Shown here: piece by piece, positions 34,760 through 43,640 of the stretch
Numbering within the stretch: the stretch's first letter is position 1
How the letters are laid out: each line of letters begins with the position of its first letter
Source of the DNA: Micromonospora sonchi
GTDB taxonomy: Bacteria > Actinomycetota > Actinomycetes > Mycobacteriales > Micromonosporaceae
Length of the DNA: 64,000 nucleotides
NCBI RefSeq assembly: GCF_014646235.1
Contig: NZ_BMNB01000025.1
Span: forward strand, 1 to 64,000
Reading direction: 5' to 3'
Notes under the pieces: model-generated
Seen by the model: only the letters and a program-made list of their open reading frames with translations
Database searches by the model: none
What the model was told of the DNA's origin: nothing
Translations under genes and position numbers: made by a program

Positions 34760-35302
34760 TCAGTCGCCCCGAACGTGAACCGTGCGATCGAGTGGCTCGC
34801 CGCCGGTCCGAAATCCCGACCGGCCCAACGCCGTGTCCGTGTCTGCAAACCGCCACCGCCGCGCCTGAACGATGCCAGCATGCACCCACTCCTCCCGTAC
34901 GATCGGCCGGCGCAGCTGGGCTGCGAACCACACCGCTGTCGCCTCTGCGCACTCCTCGACAGATCCGGCAGCATCAAACGCAAAAGCCGTTCGCTCCTCC
35001 GGGAGGTGCAGAAGTTGGTTGTGGATTTCGTCGCCGCGTACTCGTCCCCCACCCAGATACGCCCCGAGGGTCAACAGAACCTCACTTTCGGCATCATCGA
35101 CAACGTCCATCCAGGCCAGCAGCTCGTGGCCGTCTGCACCCCACGCGGCTACCTCTGCAACGTCGTCCGGGTCAGGCAGAAGGAGATACGTATTGACAGG
35201 GTCTGCCGGCCATGTCCTTGCCCGGCGACGCAATATCGCGACGAACTCGGCGAGAGGTGGAGCGAGCGGCCCGTCAAACTCGAACCAGTCAGCTACGTCC
35301 AC
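34760..35302 (-). CDS. hypothetical protein
   Basis: A 180-residue soluble protein starting at GTG 35302 (VDVADWFEFDGPLAPPLAEFVAIL). It has an acidic middle (LLPDPDDVAEVAAWGADGHELLAWMDVVDDAESEVLLTLG) and a Trp-rich end (RPIVREEWVHAGIVQARRWRFADT). The family is not recognised. Sequence upstream of the GTG in the same frame is low in structure and unlikely to be coding. No signal peptide or membrane segment. Codon bias at third positions supports coding. Confidence 0.55.
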   Translation of the reverse strand: MDVADWFEFDGPLAPPLAEFVAILRRRARTWPADPVNTYLLLPDPDDVAEVAAWGADGHELLAWMDVVDDAESEVLLTLGAYLGGGRVRGDEIHNQLLHLPEERTAFAFDAAGSVEECAEATAVWFAAQLRRPIVREEWVHAGIVQARRWRFADTDTALGRSGFRTGGEPLDRTVHVRGD

Positions 35303-35874
35303 GCGCGCACTGTAGCCGAGCAAGCAGCGCGGCAAGACAGGCGAAACCCGTGAGCGTAGGCCGACACCGGGCCAGGGCTGAACCGGGAAAGCATGGTCGA
35401 CTTCGGCGCTCGACAGTGGCAGGCTCGCGCTGACCGCGTCGAACGGTTCGGTGACACCACCGCCACCGAGGGGCAGTCCACAGCGTTTCGGTCGTCGCCG
35501 CATCCGCACGCAGGCATTGTGATCGTCCAGCCCAGTACAGCAGAAAGGCCGAGAGCGACACGGCGGGGGCGTGCCGTAGGTCGTACGGTCGGCGACTCAG
35601 CGGGGAGCGCTGCTGTGCCGGTGTGAGCACCTTGCCCGCGCGTCTTCTTGGCGGCTCAGTGCATGATCTTGCGTTGGATGGATCGAGGCAGGCCGGCTGC
35701 CTGCTGCGCGACCTACGGCCCTTGCCTGGCGACCTGGCCGGGCAAGGGCCTGAAATCAATTCGAGCCCGCTCGCCTCGCCCGGTACGATCGCGAGCTTGT
35801 TCTCACTGCAGGGAGCCCATGAGATCCGCGTGCGGCGACCCCGGCAGTTCCCATGCTGAGAGTAGGTTTCGTCA

Positions 35875-36255
35875 ATGGCATGCCGTATCAGTGAACTCGT
35901 GCTCAAGTGCCGCGACCCCGAGTTGCTGGCGCGGTTCTGGTGCGAGGTCCTGGACTTCGTAGAGCTCGATCGCGAAGAGGAGGGCTGCATCGAGATAGGC
36001 CCGCGCGAAGGGTTCGGTGGCCCCCAGCCGACGATCTTCCTCATCCGCACCGACGAGCCGAAAAATGGGCATGCCCGGCTGCACATCGACGTCAACCCCA
36101 CCGACCGCGATCAGGACGCCGAGCTCGAGCGCCTCTTGGCCGCCGGGGCCAAACTCGTCGACATCGGTCAGCCTGCGGATGCGTCCTGGCACGTCCTCGC
36201 CGATCCAGAAGGCAACGAGTTCTGCCTGCTCAAGCGCCGCCTCGACCCACTCTGA
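35875..36255 (+). CDS. VOC (glyoxalase-like) family protein
   Basis: A 126-residue single-module pair of beta-alpha-beta-beta-beta units typical of the vicinal oxygen chelate superfamily: ELVLKCRDPELLARFWCEVLDF at the N-terminus, ARLHIDVNP in the middle and the C-terminal HVLADPEGNEFCLLK. Glu and His at the usual metal positions are present. Members act as lyases, dioxygenases or antibiotic-binding proteins; no specific role is evident. A second, longer VOC protein is at 62969. Confidence 0.87.
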   Translation: MACRISELVLKCRDPELLARFWCEVLDFVELDREEEGCIEIGPREGFGGPQPTIFLIRTDEPKNGHARLHIDVNPTDRDQDAELERLLAAGAKLVDIGQPADASWHVLADPEGNEFCLLKRRLDPL

Positions 36256-36479
36256 CGGCCCTCGCCAAAACGATCGAGGCAGCCGCCGCCCCGCACCCGC
36301 CGACGGCTGTGACGCACGGACGGACGCTGACGGTCCCGGCGGCGGGCTGCTCGGCTCGCCCCGGGTCTTTGGCGGTGGGGAAGCACCTGTCGGGGCGGTG
36401 TGCTCCGTGCTCAGATCAGCGGAGAGAGCGCGACAAACGGTCCCTCTCGTGGCGGAGAAGAACGGTGAGGCGAACCGGG

Positions 36480-36797
36480 TCAGGCGCCAGCTTCTTGTTG
36501 GCGCTGGTAATTCTCGTTTTGCCGGAGGGCTTCTTCGAGCTGGTCCTCGAGGATGATGATCCGGCAGGCGGCTTCCAGAGGGGTGCCTTGGTCGACCATC
36601 TCCCGAGCCCGGGCGGCGAGGCGCAACTGGTAGCGGGAGTAGCGGCGGTGCCCGCCAGCTGACCGGAACGGGGTGATCAGCTTCGCCTCGTCGAGCCGGC
36701 GCAGGAAATCCTGCGAGGCGCCGGCGATCTCCGCAGCGCGGCCCATCGTGTAGGCGGGGTAGTCGTCGTCGCCGAACATGTCATCGGGTTGGGCCAT
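36480..36797 (-). CDS. MerR-like transcriptional regulator
   Basis: A 105-residue protein with a MerR-type winged HTH: YTMGRAAEIAGASQDFLRRLDEAKLI and the wing GGHRRYSRYQLRLAARAREM, then a short coiled-coil (IIILEDQLEEALRQNENYQRQQ). There is no effector domain, as in other short actinobacterial MerR-like proteins, some of which act in stress or development. The ATG at 36797 has GGAGAG 8 nt upstream. A perfect 11-bp-stem hairpin ends 21 nt before the start codon, so the leader may be attenuated. Confidence 0.85.
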   Translation of the reverse strand: MAQPDDMFGDDDYPAYTMGRAAEIAGASQDFLRRLDEAKLITPFRSAGGHRRYSRYQLRLAARAREMVDQGTPLEAACRIIILEDQLEEALRQNENYQRQQEAGA

Positions 36798-36818
36798 ATA
36801 CATCTCTCTCCATGACGA

Positions 36819-36846
36819 GGGCCCCGGCGCGAGAACGCCGGGGCCC
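36819..36846 (-). promoter_or_regulatory. 11-bp perfect hairpin in the leader of the MerR-like gene
   Basis: GGGCCCCGGCG (36819-36829) and CGCCGGGGCCC (36836-36846) are perfect inverted copies with a 6-nt loop. On the minus strand the hairpin ends 21 nt before the MerR-like start codon and just ahead of its ribosome binding site. No gene ends upstream on this strand within 800 bp, so it looks like an attenuator or a leader structure rather than a terminator for another gene. Confidence 0.5.
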
Positions 36847-36849
36847 AGG

Positions 36850-37515
36850 GTTTCGGGTCGAAAACACCATCTACCGACAGGTTCGTCGGGTTGTCGTATC
36901 CGCACCTGCCGCCGTCGGCGGTGTGGGGTGCGAGGATCGCATAAGCGTGACCGGAGACCACCTCTCGTTCGATGGAAACTGCGGTGTCCGCCCCAGAGTT
37001 GAAACTGCGTCCTGGCGGCGGGCGATCCAACGGTGTTCAGCCCTCCCTTTCCTCCGCTTCCGATACCTGTGGTGCTGTCGTGCTGCCCGCCGGTGTCGAA
37101 GCCCCACGCAACTCCATGGCCCCGCACACGTACGGCGAACTGTCCTGCCAGGCCGGGCGCTCAATCAGCATCGCCCCGCCTGCTTTGCCCTGACCTGGGA
37201 CTACATCAGGGCTTACCTTCCACGTGCCTTGCTGCGTGCGGTGATGCGTACTTCCGCCGCTGTGCCGAGCGAGCCACGAAATGGGTCCGGGCCCTGCTTG
37301 ACGCTCGGTCTGACTCGTCTGCGTTTTCCTCGGATCTCTTCTACCAACACCAGGAACACTAGCCAGTCGCGGCAAGAATGTCTAGCACGTTGGCCATAGA
37401 TTTTCTCGGCGACGGTCCGAGCTTCCAGGATGGCGACGGTGGTTACCCACGGTGGTGACGCTCCGCATCACCGCAGACGTCGATGCCGGGATGTCACGCT
37501 CATCGCTGCGGCACG
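36850..37515. other. gene-poor region
   Basis: No convincing gene is seen on either strand. Open frames here lack homologous features and ribosome binding sites, and base composition is less GC-biased at third positions than in neighbouring genes. Confidence 0.5.
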
Positions 37516-37740
37516 CCTCGCCCACATCACAACGAAGAGGTCACCGAGCAGGAAGCCCTGCTCAGAAGGTTGCCGGTGGGGTTCGCGTCTCAGCCCCCGG
37601 GATCCATGCCGACGCCACCACGACGGCACCCAGAGTCATCCGTCGATGCACCATGGCCCTCGTGAATGGCGTCAGCGGTTCCCCGGACGACAGCCGGCAC
37701 CATCCAGACGGGAACGCCCGGCCGACGGCGTGAGCGAGCG
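37516..37740 (+). repeat. dispersed repeat family 1, copy 1
   Basis: The stretch shares long blocks with 48791-49107 and 55131-55450, for example GAAGAGGTCACCGAGCAGGA (from 37534), GCCGGTGGG, GGGATCCATGCCGA and AATGGCGTCAGCGG. Its first block, CTCGCCCACATCAC, is the last block of the two other copies, and a motif like their first block (TGAGCGAGC) is at its end, so this copy may be circularly permuted. No function is recognised. Confidence 0.65.
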
Positions 37741-37761
37741 GTGATTTGCCATAGTCAACGC

Positions 37762-38324
37762 GTGCCGTCACTTGCCACACCTGCACTGCCGCGCGGTTCG
37801 ATGGCGGCGCTGGCGCAGCCTGAGATCCACGCGAACGACCTACTGCTTCGCCCCTGGCAGCCGTCGGATCGCCACGCTGTCGTGGCTGCCTACGCCGACC
37901 CGACCATCCAGCGCTGGCACTGCCGCTCGATGACCGCCGACGAGGCTGGCGACTGGATAGCTGCCTGGCCAGGCCGGTGGCGCAGTGAGACCGGTGCCGG
38001 GTGGGCCGTGCTCGTCGCGGGGTGCATCGTAGGGCAGATCAGCCTGCGCCGGGTCGACCTTGCCGAGGGCTTGGCCGAGGTGTCCTACTGGGCGCTGCCT
38101 GACGCGCGAGGTCGTCGCATCGCCCCACGCGCGTTGTGCACGGTCACTGCACCACCCTCCGGCTACACCGCGTCGAGCTGTCCCACTCGACGGAGAACGT
38201 GGCGTCCTGCCGTGTCGCGCAGTACGCCGGCTTCGCAACGGAGGGCACGAAACGCCGCGAGGGACGCCATGCCGACGGCTGGCACGACATGCACCTCCAC
38301 TCCCGCCTCGACAGCGACCTGTGA
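37762..38324 (+). pseudogene. GNAT acetyltransferase, frameshifted
   Basis: From GTG 37762 the frame encodes a GNAT N-terminus (LLLRPWQPSDRHAVVAAYADP) and the acetyl-CoA-binding core (GLAEVSYWALPDARGRRIAPRALCTVTA). After about 38140 the similarity continues in another frame as LHRVELSHSTENVASCRVAQYAGF and ends with HADGWHDMHLHSRLDSDL before a stop at 38324. A small deletion of some bases near 38145 explains the shift. The family is the ribosomal-protein-alanine-acetyltransferase-like group. A recent break or a base-calling error is possible. Confidence 0.75.
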
Positions 38325-38483
38325 GCGGAACGCTCGCTCATCGGCTACATCCGGACGCCGATGGCGAGCCGAGGTCACCTTCGGTGACGAACACCTCGCG
38401 GAAATGAGCGTGCGTCTTCAGCTTTCGCTAAGGAGCGTGGTGTCGGCAACCGATGGCGACCGTGGCTGCCCGCAAACGAACGC

Positions 38484-38942
38484 TCACGAGCCGCGGGTCT
38501 GCTCAGGGTGCCGCAGCCGGGCGGGATTGATGTTCGCCGTGCTGGCGGCGCGTTGGCCGGACAGCGTGACGGTCTGCTGCCGAGCAGCGGCGGCCATCGC
38601 CTCGGCGACTTGAATGGCGTTCTTGACGTGGCCGCGCCGGAGCAGGGCGGTGATCCGGTCGACGCCGGCGTGCCGGATCGCGGCCGGGGTCTGCCAGCAC
38701 GCGAGGACCATCATCGGCCCCTTCCGGTTCAGGTCCACGGCCCGTTCCAGGGTTGGGCTGATCCCGGTGAGCAGCTCCTGCAACCGGAAGAGGGTGGCGA
38801 CGCGCTGCCCGACCAGGTCGGCTCGGTAGCTCTTCAGGACGGTGAGTTCGGCGAGGAGCCGGTCGCAGGGTTCCAGGACGGGGATGTCGGGGCGCATGCA
38901 AATGGTCTGGGCGGCCGATGACCGCGTCGAACGCCGACTGCT
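38484..38942 (-). pseudogene. IS110 family transposase remnant
   Basis: The minus strand encodes the middle of an IS110 transposase, between the DEDD and C-terminal domains: RPDIPVLEPCDRLLAELTVL, GQRVATLFRLQELLTGISPTLERAVDL and LACWQTPAAIRHAGVDRI. The N-terminal catalytic part and the C-terminal Ser domain are missing, and the part before 38945 is out of frame. It differs from the intact IS110 element at 55858, so it derives from another member. Confidence 0.7.
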
Positions 38943-38972
38943 CATCGAGCGGATCAGGCAGTTCCACCCCGG

Positions 38973-39746
38973 TCACCGACAAGCGCCACGCCGCAGCAGT
39001 GTGGCCCGGCCCCGCCGGTCGTCCACCTGGTCGCGTCGTGGCTTGAGCACGCTCGTCAGGTGAAGCTGCGCGTCTTCCGGAGCGCCGCTCATCGGCACCT
39101 CGTACGTCGCCACCCGCTCCAGCCAGTCGTGGGCCAGGTGGCCCCGGTCCGGATCGCCAACAAGGACCCGAGCGCCTTTCGCCACGACGCGGGCGAGGAA
39201 CGGCAGCATCCGGGCCGCCACAGCCGGGTGGTAGAGCGCGTCACCGGCCAACACCACATCCATGCCGTCAACGTCGCCGTCAAGCAGGTCACTCGACGAC
39301 AGGGCCAACTCGACGCCGTTGGCGTGGGCGTTGGCGTTGATTGCCGCGATCGAGTAGGGGTCGATGTCGTTGGCGGTGACTCCGGCGGCGCCGGCTATCG
39401 CCGCGGCGATAGCGACCAGTCCGGAGCCGGATGCGACGTCGAGGACATGGCGACCGGCCACGGTGTCCGGGTGATCGAGGATGTAACGCGCGAGACCCTG
39501 CCCGCCGGTCCAGGCCGACGCCCAGAACGGCGGCGGGAGGACGTGGCCCGCCTCGGCTTCGAGTCGTGCCCAGAGGACGATCGCGTCCTCTGCCATGACC
39601 AGCCGCACCTCCGGCACCAGCGGCACCGGGGCCAGCCGGAGCCGGTCGATGCTGCCGGTCCCGGCCGCGTACGCGGGGGCGGACAGCGCTTGCGACACCA
39701 GCGGTTCGAGGCCGGGCAGGACCGCGGTGTCGCAACGAACCGGCAT
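38973..39746 (-). CDS. class I SAM-dependent methyltransferase (Nnt1/lysine methyltransferase-like)
   Basis: A 257-residue methyltransferase. PPFWASAWTGGQGLARYILDHP and the SAM motif VLDVASGSGLVAIAAAIAGA (from about residue 95) followed by ANDIDPYSIAAINANA are typical of the Methyltransf_16/ETFB-lysine methyltransferase-like group; VVLAGDALYHPAVA is motif post-I. The natural target may be a protein side chain, but this is not visible. ATG 39746 is chosen; the frame is open to 39818. The gene lies 75 bp downstream of the cold-shock gene on the same strand. Confidence 0.82.
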   Translation of the reverse strand: MPVRCDTAVLPGLEPLVSQALSAPAYAAGTGSIDRLRLAPVPLVPEVRLVMAEDAIVLWARLEAEAGHVLPPPFWASAWTGGQGLARYILDHPDTVAGRHVLDVASGSGLVAIAAAIAGAAGVTANDIDPYSIAAINANAHANGVELALSSSDLLDGDVDGMDVVLAGDALYHPAVAARMLPFLARVVAKGARVLVGDPDRGHLAHDWLERVATYEVPMSGAPEDAQLHLTSVLKPRRDQVDDRRGRATLLRRGACR

Positions 39747-39820
39747 TCGCCGGTCCGTGGTCTCAGCCACCGCCGTGGCGACGGGCGAAGCCTTGCCGCC
39801 ACGGCTTGGCGGAGTCAACG

Positions 39821-40024
39821 TCAGACCAGGCGGATGTTGGCGGCCTGGAGGCCCTTCTGGCCCTGCTCGACGTCGAACTCGACCCGCTGGTTTTCTTCCA
39901 GGCTGCGGAACCCGCTCGATGAGATGGCCGAGAAGTGGGCGAAGACGTCAGCGCCGCCACCATCCTGCGAGATGAAGCCGAAGCCCTTGTCCGCGTTGAA
40001 CCACTTGACTGTGCCGAATGCCAT
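39821..40024 (-). CDS. cold-shock protein, CspA family
   Basis: A 67-residue single cold-shock domain with both RNA-binding motifs, GTVKWFNADKGFGFIS (RNP1) and DVFAHFSAI (RNP2). It binds single-stranded RNA and DNA and loosens RNA structure. GAGGAGA lies 6 nt before the ATG. It follows the DEAD-box helicase gene on the same strand after a terminator-like hairpin; both act on RNA folding, so the neighbourhood looks like an RNA-chaperone cluster. Confidence 0.95.
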   Translation of the reverse strand: MAFGTVKWFNADKGFGFISQDGGGADVFAHFSAISSSGFRSLEENQRVEFDVEQGQKGLQAANIRLV

Positions 40025-40099
40025 GTCTTCTCCTCTGAGTAACTGATGCAGTCACGTACCGGCCCTCGGTTGCCGCCCCTGCTGGTCCGGAAGAACCGG

Positions 40100-40140
40100 C
40101 AGAACAAAGCGCCCGGCGGGTTAGATACCCACCAGGCGCT
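40100..40140 (-). terminator. intrinsic terminator-like hairpin after the DEAD-box gene
   Basis: The arms 40127-40140 and 40108-40121 pair over 14 bp. Read on the minus strand the two non-Watson-Crick positions are G-U wobbles, whereas on the plus strand they would be C-A mismatches, so the structure belongs to the minus-strand RNA. It is followed on that strand by TTTGTTCT. It lies 70 bp after the helicase stop and 84 bp before the cold-shock start. Confidence 0.6.
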
Positions 40141-40208
40141 GGCAAAGTATGCGACAAACCGAAGGTTGCAACCCGATGAGACTAGCACGGGCGCGCCGCG
40201 CGGTGGTG

Positions 40209-41636
40209 TCAGCGCCGACCGCGCCGGCTACCAACCCGCGTGCCGGAAGAGAACGCCGCCGCGCCCCGTGGCGCGGACGTGGTTTCCGCAGCACTCGCCC
40301 GACGACCTTCCGAGCCTCTCCCACGCGCTGCGCTGGCGGTCGATCCGCCCGCCGCCGTGCGCGGATCCGGGCGCCGCGTGGCGCTGTGGCCTCGTCCGTG
40401 ATGCGGCGGCGTCATCGCTACGGGAGGCGCCACGAAGCGGCGCTCGCCCGGGGCGAGTTCGGTGAGCAGCGAGTCACCGGGCCCAAGCTGGGTGATGGTC
40501 GGGTTGATGCCGGCCTGGCGGGTGAGGTCGCGCACGTCGGTGACCTGGTCGTCGGTCATCAGGGTGACGACGGTGCCGCTCGCTCCGGCACGCGCGGTCC
40601 GCCCCGAGCGGTGCAGGTATGCCTTGGGTTCGGCGGGCGGGTCGGCGTGGATCACGAGAGCCACATCGTCGACGTGGATACCGCGCGCCGCGATGTCGGT
40701 CGCGACGAGCGTACGGGCGTCGCCGGCGGAGAACGCCGCCAGATTCCGGGTGCGCGCATTCTGCGCCAGGTTGCCGTGCAACTCCACGGCGGGCACGCCC
40801 GAGGCGACCAGTTGGCTGGTCAGCTTCTTGGCGCCCCGCTTGGTGCGGGTGAATACGAGCGTGCGCCCCGGGGCTGCCGCCAGGTCGATCAGGACGGGGA
40901 GCCGGTCAGCGTGACGCACCCGGAGCACGTGGTGGGTCATCGCGGCGACCGGGGACCTCGCCGAGTCGACGCTGTGGGTGACTGGGTTGGAGAGGTACCG
41001 CCGCACGAGGACGTCGACGCCCGCGTCGAGCGTCGCCGAGAACAGCAGCCGCTGGGAGCGGGGCGGTGTCTTGTCGAGGAGTCGCCGTACGACCGGCAGG
41101 AAGCCCAGGTCGGCCATGTGGTCCGCCTCGTCGAGCACCGTGACCTCGACGGCGTCGAGGATCGCGTGGCCGGTCGACACGTGGTCGGCGAGCCGGCCGG
41201 GACAGGCGATGAGGATATCGACCCCGGCACGCAGTGCACCGACCTGTGGCCGCGCGCTCACCCCACCGAAGATCGTCAGGGTCCGCAGCGACAGCGCGGT
41301 GGCCAGCGGTGCGATCGCCGCTTCAATCTGGGTCGCCAGCTCGCGGGTGGGCGCCAGGATGAGCGAGCGCGGGCGGTCGGGCAGCCGCGGAGACGTGGCG
41401 GCCGAGAGCCGGGCGAGGACCGGGAGAGCGAAGGCGTACGTCTTGCCCGATCCCGTCCTGCCACGACCCAGCACGTCGCGTCCGGCGAGTGCATCCGGGA
41501 GCGTCGCGGCCTGGATCGGGAATGGCGTGCTGATGCCCGCCTGCTCGAGCGCGGCGACCAGGCGGCCGGGCACGCCAAGGTCGGCGAAGGAGGTGGGTGT
41601 GACAAGGGGTGTCTGGCTGGGGCGGCGTGCCGCCAT
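40209..41636 (-). CDS. DEAD-box RNA helicase (RhlE-like)
   Basis: A 475-residue DEAD-box helicase. In order: Q motif (FPIQAATLPDAL), Walker A GRTGSGKT at residues 59-66, APTRELATQI (Ia), DEAD motif VLDEADHMADLGF near residue 165, SAT (III), and the second RecA domain with ATDIAARGIHVDDV (V) and HRSGRTARAG (VI). The C-terminal 70 residues are basic and low-complexity, probably RNA-binding. It unwinds structured RNA in ribosome assembly or mRNA turnover, often at low temperature, in keeping with the cold-shock gene downstream. Confidence 0.93.
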   Translation of the reverse strand: MAARRPSQTPLVTPTSFADLGVPGRLVAALEQAGISTPFPIQAATLPDALAGRDVLGRGRTGSGKTYAFALPVLARLSAATSPRLPDRPRSLILAPTRELATQIEAAIAPLATALSLRTLTIFGGVSARPQVGALRAGVDILIACPGRLADHVSTGHAILDAVEVTVLDEADHMADLGFLPVVRRLLDKTPPRSQRLLFSATLDAGVDVLVRRYLSNPVTHSVDSARSPVAAMTHHVLRVRHADRLPVLIDLAAAPGRTLVFTRTKRGAKKLTSQLVASGVPAVELHGNLAQNARTRNLAAFSAGDARTLVATDIAARGIHVDDVALVIHADPPAEPKAYLHRSGRTARAGASGTVVTLMTDDQVTDVRDLTRQAGINPTITQLGPGDSLLTELAPGERRFVAPPVAMTPPHHGRGHSATRRPDPRTAAGGSTASAARGRGSEGRRASAAETTSAPRGAAAFSSGTRVGSRRGRR

Positions 41637-42380
41637 GGGAGTCTCCGAACGTGGAAGGGGTCGCCCTGCACGGCGCTGACCGATTGGTCGCGGCGCGTGG
41701 TGATCGACATCAGAGGCAGGCCGTGGTCGGAACCGGCGGACTGGTTGATCAATCTACCCGCACCCGGGCCCAGGCCGTACACGATGGCTTTTTGGGTTAG
41801 GGTTCGACGGGCCGAGCGAAACGGATCCACGCCCCCGGGCGAGCGGCCGGATCCGCCCCGCTCGTTTTCCGCACCCGGATTGCATGTGCGAGCGGGTAAG
41901 TCGCGCGTTGGCGCGTAAACTTGGAGCAGCTCTTGACTGATGTAACCGGGCATGACCCGAACTTGTTCCGTGAAGCACCGGGAGCAGATGCGGCTTTCGA
42001 CCACGCACCTGCCGTCGACGTAAGTTCGGCTGCGATGACCCGCCTGCGCACCCCGTTCCGTGTCGAGGGTGACGCCGACCGGAAGCCGACGACTCGTTAG
42101 GCATCACGACGCAACGGAGCCCAGCCGGTAAGGGCTACCACGCGTGTCGGTTCGACGCGTCGCAGGTACCGACGTCCTGCGCAGGTCGATCAGCACCTCT
42201 CCACGACTGGACCACCAGATCGGGCGGTTGGCGGTGGACCGCCGCTCGGCCTTGCCCGCGTACGTTGTCAGTCATACATCATGCGTCACCACCGGCGATG
42301 AAACACCAGTCCACCTAGAGCGGCATGTGCGGACCTTGCCGACACGCGCAGATAGACCGGATGTGCCCGCGTTGGCGTGG
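41637..42380. other. 740-bp region without a confident gene
   Basis: No gene is clear. On the minus strand, from about 42000 to 41850, a stretch reads SRICSRCFTEQVRVMPGY and ISQELLQVYAPTRDLPARTC, which looks protein-like with less GC-rich codons and three cysteines, but it has no clear start or end and no family is recognised. Confidence 0.4.
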
Positions 42381-43604
42381 TTACGCGTGGCCACCTTGGA
42401 TTACCGTGCCGATAGTCAGTTGTGGTCTTCCCTCCAGAACCCTCCCGATACGTTCCGCCTGGTCTTCGAGATCCCGGCGCTCGGACACGGTGAGCGGGGT
42501 AAGCGGCTCGACCGTGATGGCCAGCTTGGGTCCGCAGCGGCGGTGGTGCCAGACTCCGGCAACGGTGCCGTCGATGAGCAGTACCGGAAAGTTGCCGGCC
42601 TGGCCGCCGGAAAGCGCGCGTTGCGCGGCAGGTCCGGGGAAGAGCTGCTCGCGCGGGTGGCAGCCGACGGTGTAGGCGTCGAAGTATGGCAGGAGTCGCA
42701 CCCCGTACGGCGGCTCGGCTGCCGACGCGGTGTCGCCGGCCGGGACCCAGGCGACAGTTCCGGCGAGGTCGACCTGTTGCAGTTCGTCGGCGAGGGAGTC
42801 GAACAACTGGGCCGCCCAGCGGCGCGGCGCGGACAGCCACTGCGCGAACTGCTGCGGTGTGGCCGGCCCGTACGCGTGCAGGTAGCGCCGGATCAGGTCG
42901 GCGAGGGCGCCGGGCGCCGGGGCGGGCTGGAATCCTGGCAGCCACCGTTGCGGACTGGTGTAGGTGACCTTCCGCCCGCGGTTCGGGCCGAAACACAGTG
43001 CCCCGCGGTGCGCGGCAAGGTGCATCGCCTGCCGCCAGCGCGGCCACATGCTCCCAAATGCGGGCACCACCGGGTCGGCGGCCCAGGGGCCGGTGCGGGC
43101 GGCCACCGCCGCGGTGAGTTCGTCGATGGTCAGTTCCGCGTCGGCGAGTGCTTCCGCGAGCGCCGCGACGACCTGGTCGATCTGGTCGGGGGCCAGGCGC
43201 GCGTCGGCGGGCATGCTGTTTCGAGCTGGTGGCAACGCGCCGAGCGCACCGGTCCACAGTGGCAGCTCACGCGCCGGCAGCAGGTGCACGGTACCGCGCG
43301 GGCCGAACGTCTTGACCAGGCTGCGTTCACCCCACAGCGCGGTGCGGACGTCATCGCGGGTGGCACCGGCTACGCGCAGCCCGATGGACACCTCGGCGGC
43401 GGAGAGCACCTGAGCGTGCGCTCCGCACATGGCGGCAACGGCATCGGCTGGCCGGTCGTACACCGCTGCGGACAGGCCGTGCCGGTCGAGCCGTCGGCCC
43501 CAGACATCGGGCCAGGACAGCCGCGGCAGCACAGGGATCGGTTGGTCATCGAGCACGTCTCCCGCTGTCGTGGTTCGGGTGGGCGCGGCGGCGGAGGAGG
43601 TCAA
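42381..43604 (-). CDS. winged-helix DNA-binding domain protein (HTH_42, AlkZ-like)
   Basis: A 407-residue protein of the HTH_42/AlkZ-YcaQ superfamily: tandem winged helices, with VLSAAEVSIGLRVAGATRDDVRTALWGERSLVKTFGPRGTVHLLPA in the N-terminal part and PYFDAYTVGCHPREQLFP plus VLLIDGTVAGVWHHRR in the C-terminal part. Some family members are DNA glycosylases that unhook crosslinks or excise bulky alkyl adducts made by antibiotic producers. Glycosylase activity depends on a QxQ or QxD motif that I cannot place with confidence here. The stop of the preceding epoxide hydrolase gene is 36 bp upstream, so they are probably co-transcribed. Confidence 0.8.
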   Translation of the reverse strand: MTSSAAAPTRTTTAGDVLDDQPIPVLPRLSWPDVWGRRLDRHGLSAAVYDRPADAVAAMCGAHAQVLSAAEVSIGLRVAGATRDDVRTALWGERSLVKTFGPRGTVHLLPARELPLWTGALGALPPARNSMPADARLAPDQIDQVVAALAEALADAELTIDELTAAVAARTGPWAADPVVPAFGSMWPRWRQAMHLAAHRGALCFGPNRGRKVTYTSPQRWLPGFQPAPAPGALADLIRRYLHAYGPATPQQFAQWLSAPRRWAAQLFDSLADELQQVDLAGTVAWVPAGDTASAAEPPYGVRLLPYFDAYTVGCHPREQLFPGPAAQRALSGGQAGNFPVLLIDGTVAGVWHHRRCGPKLAITVEPLTPLTVSERRDLEDQAERIGRVLEGRPQLTIGTVIQGGHA

Positions 43605-43640
43605 GGCTGGCCTCAGCCAACCCCGACCTCCTCGCTGCCG

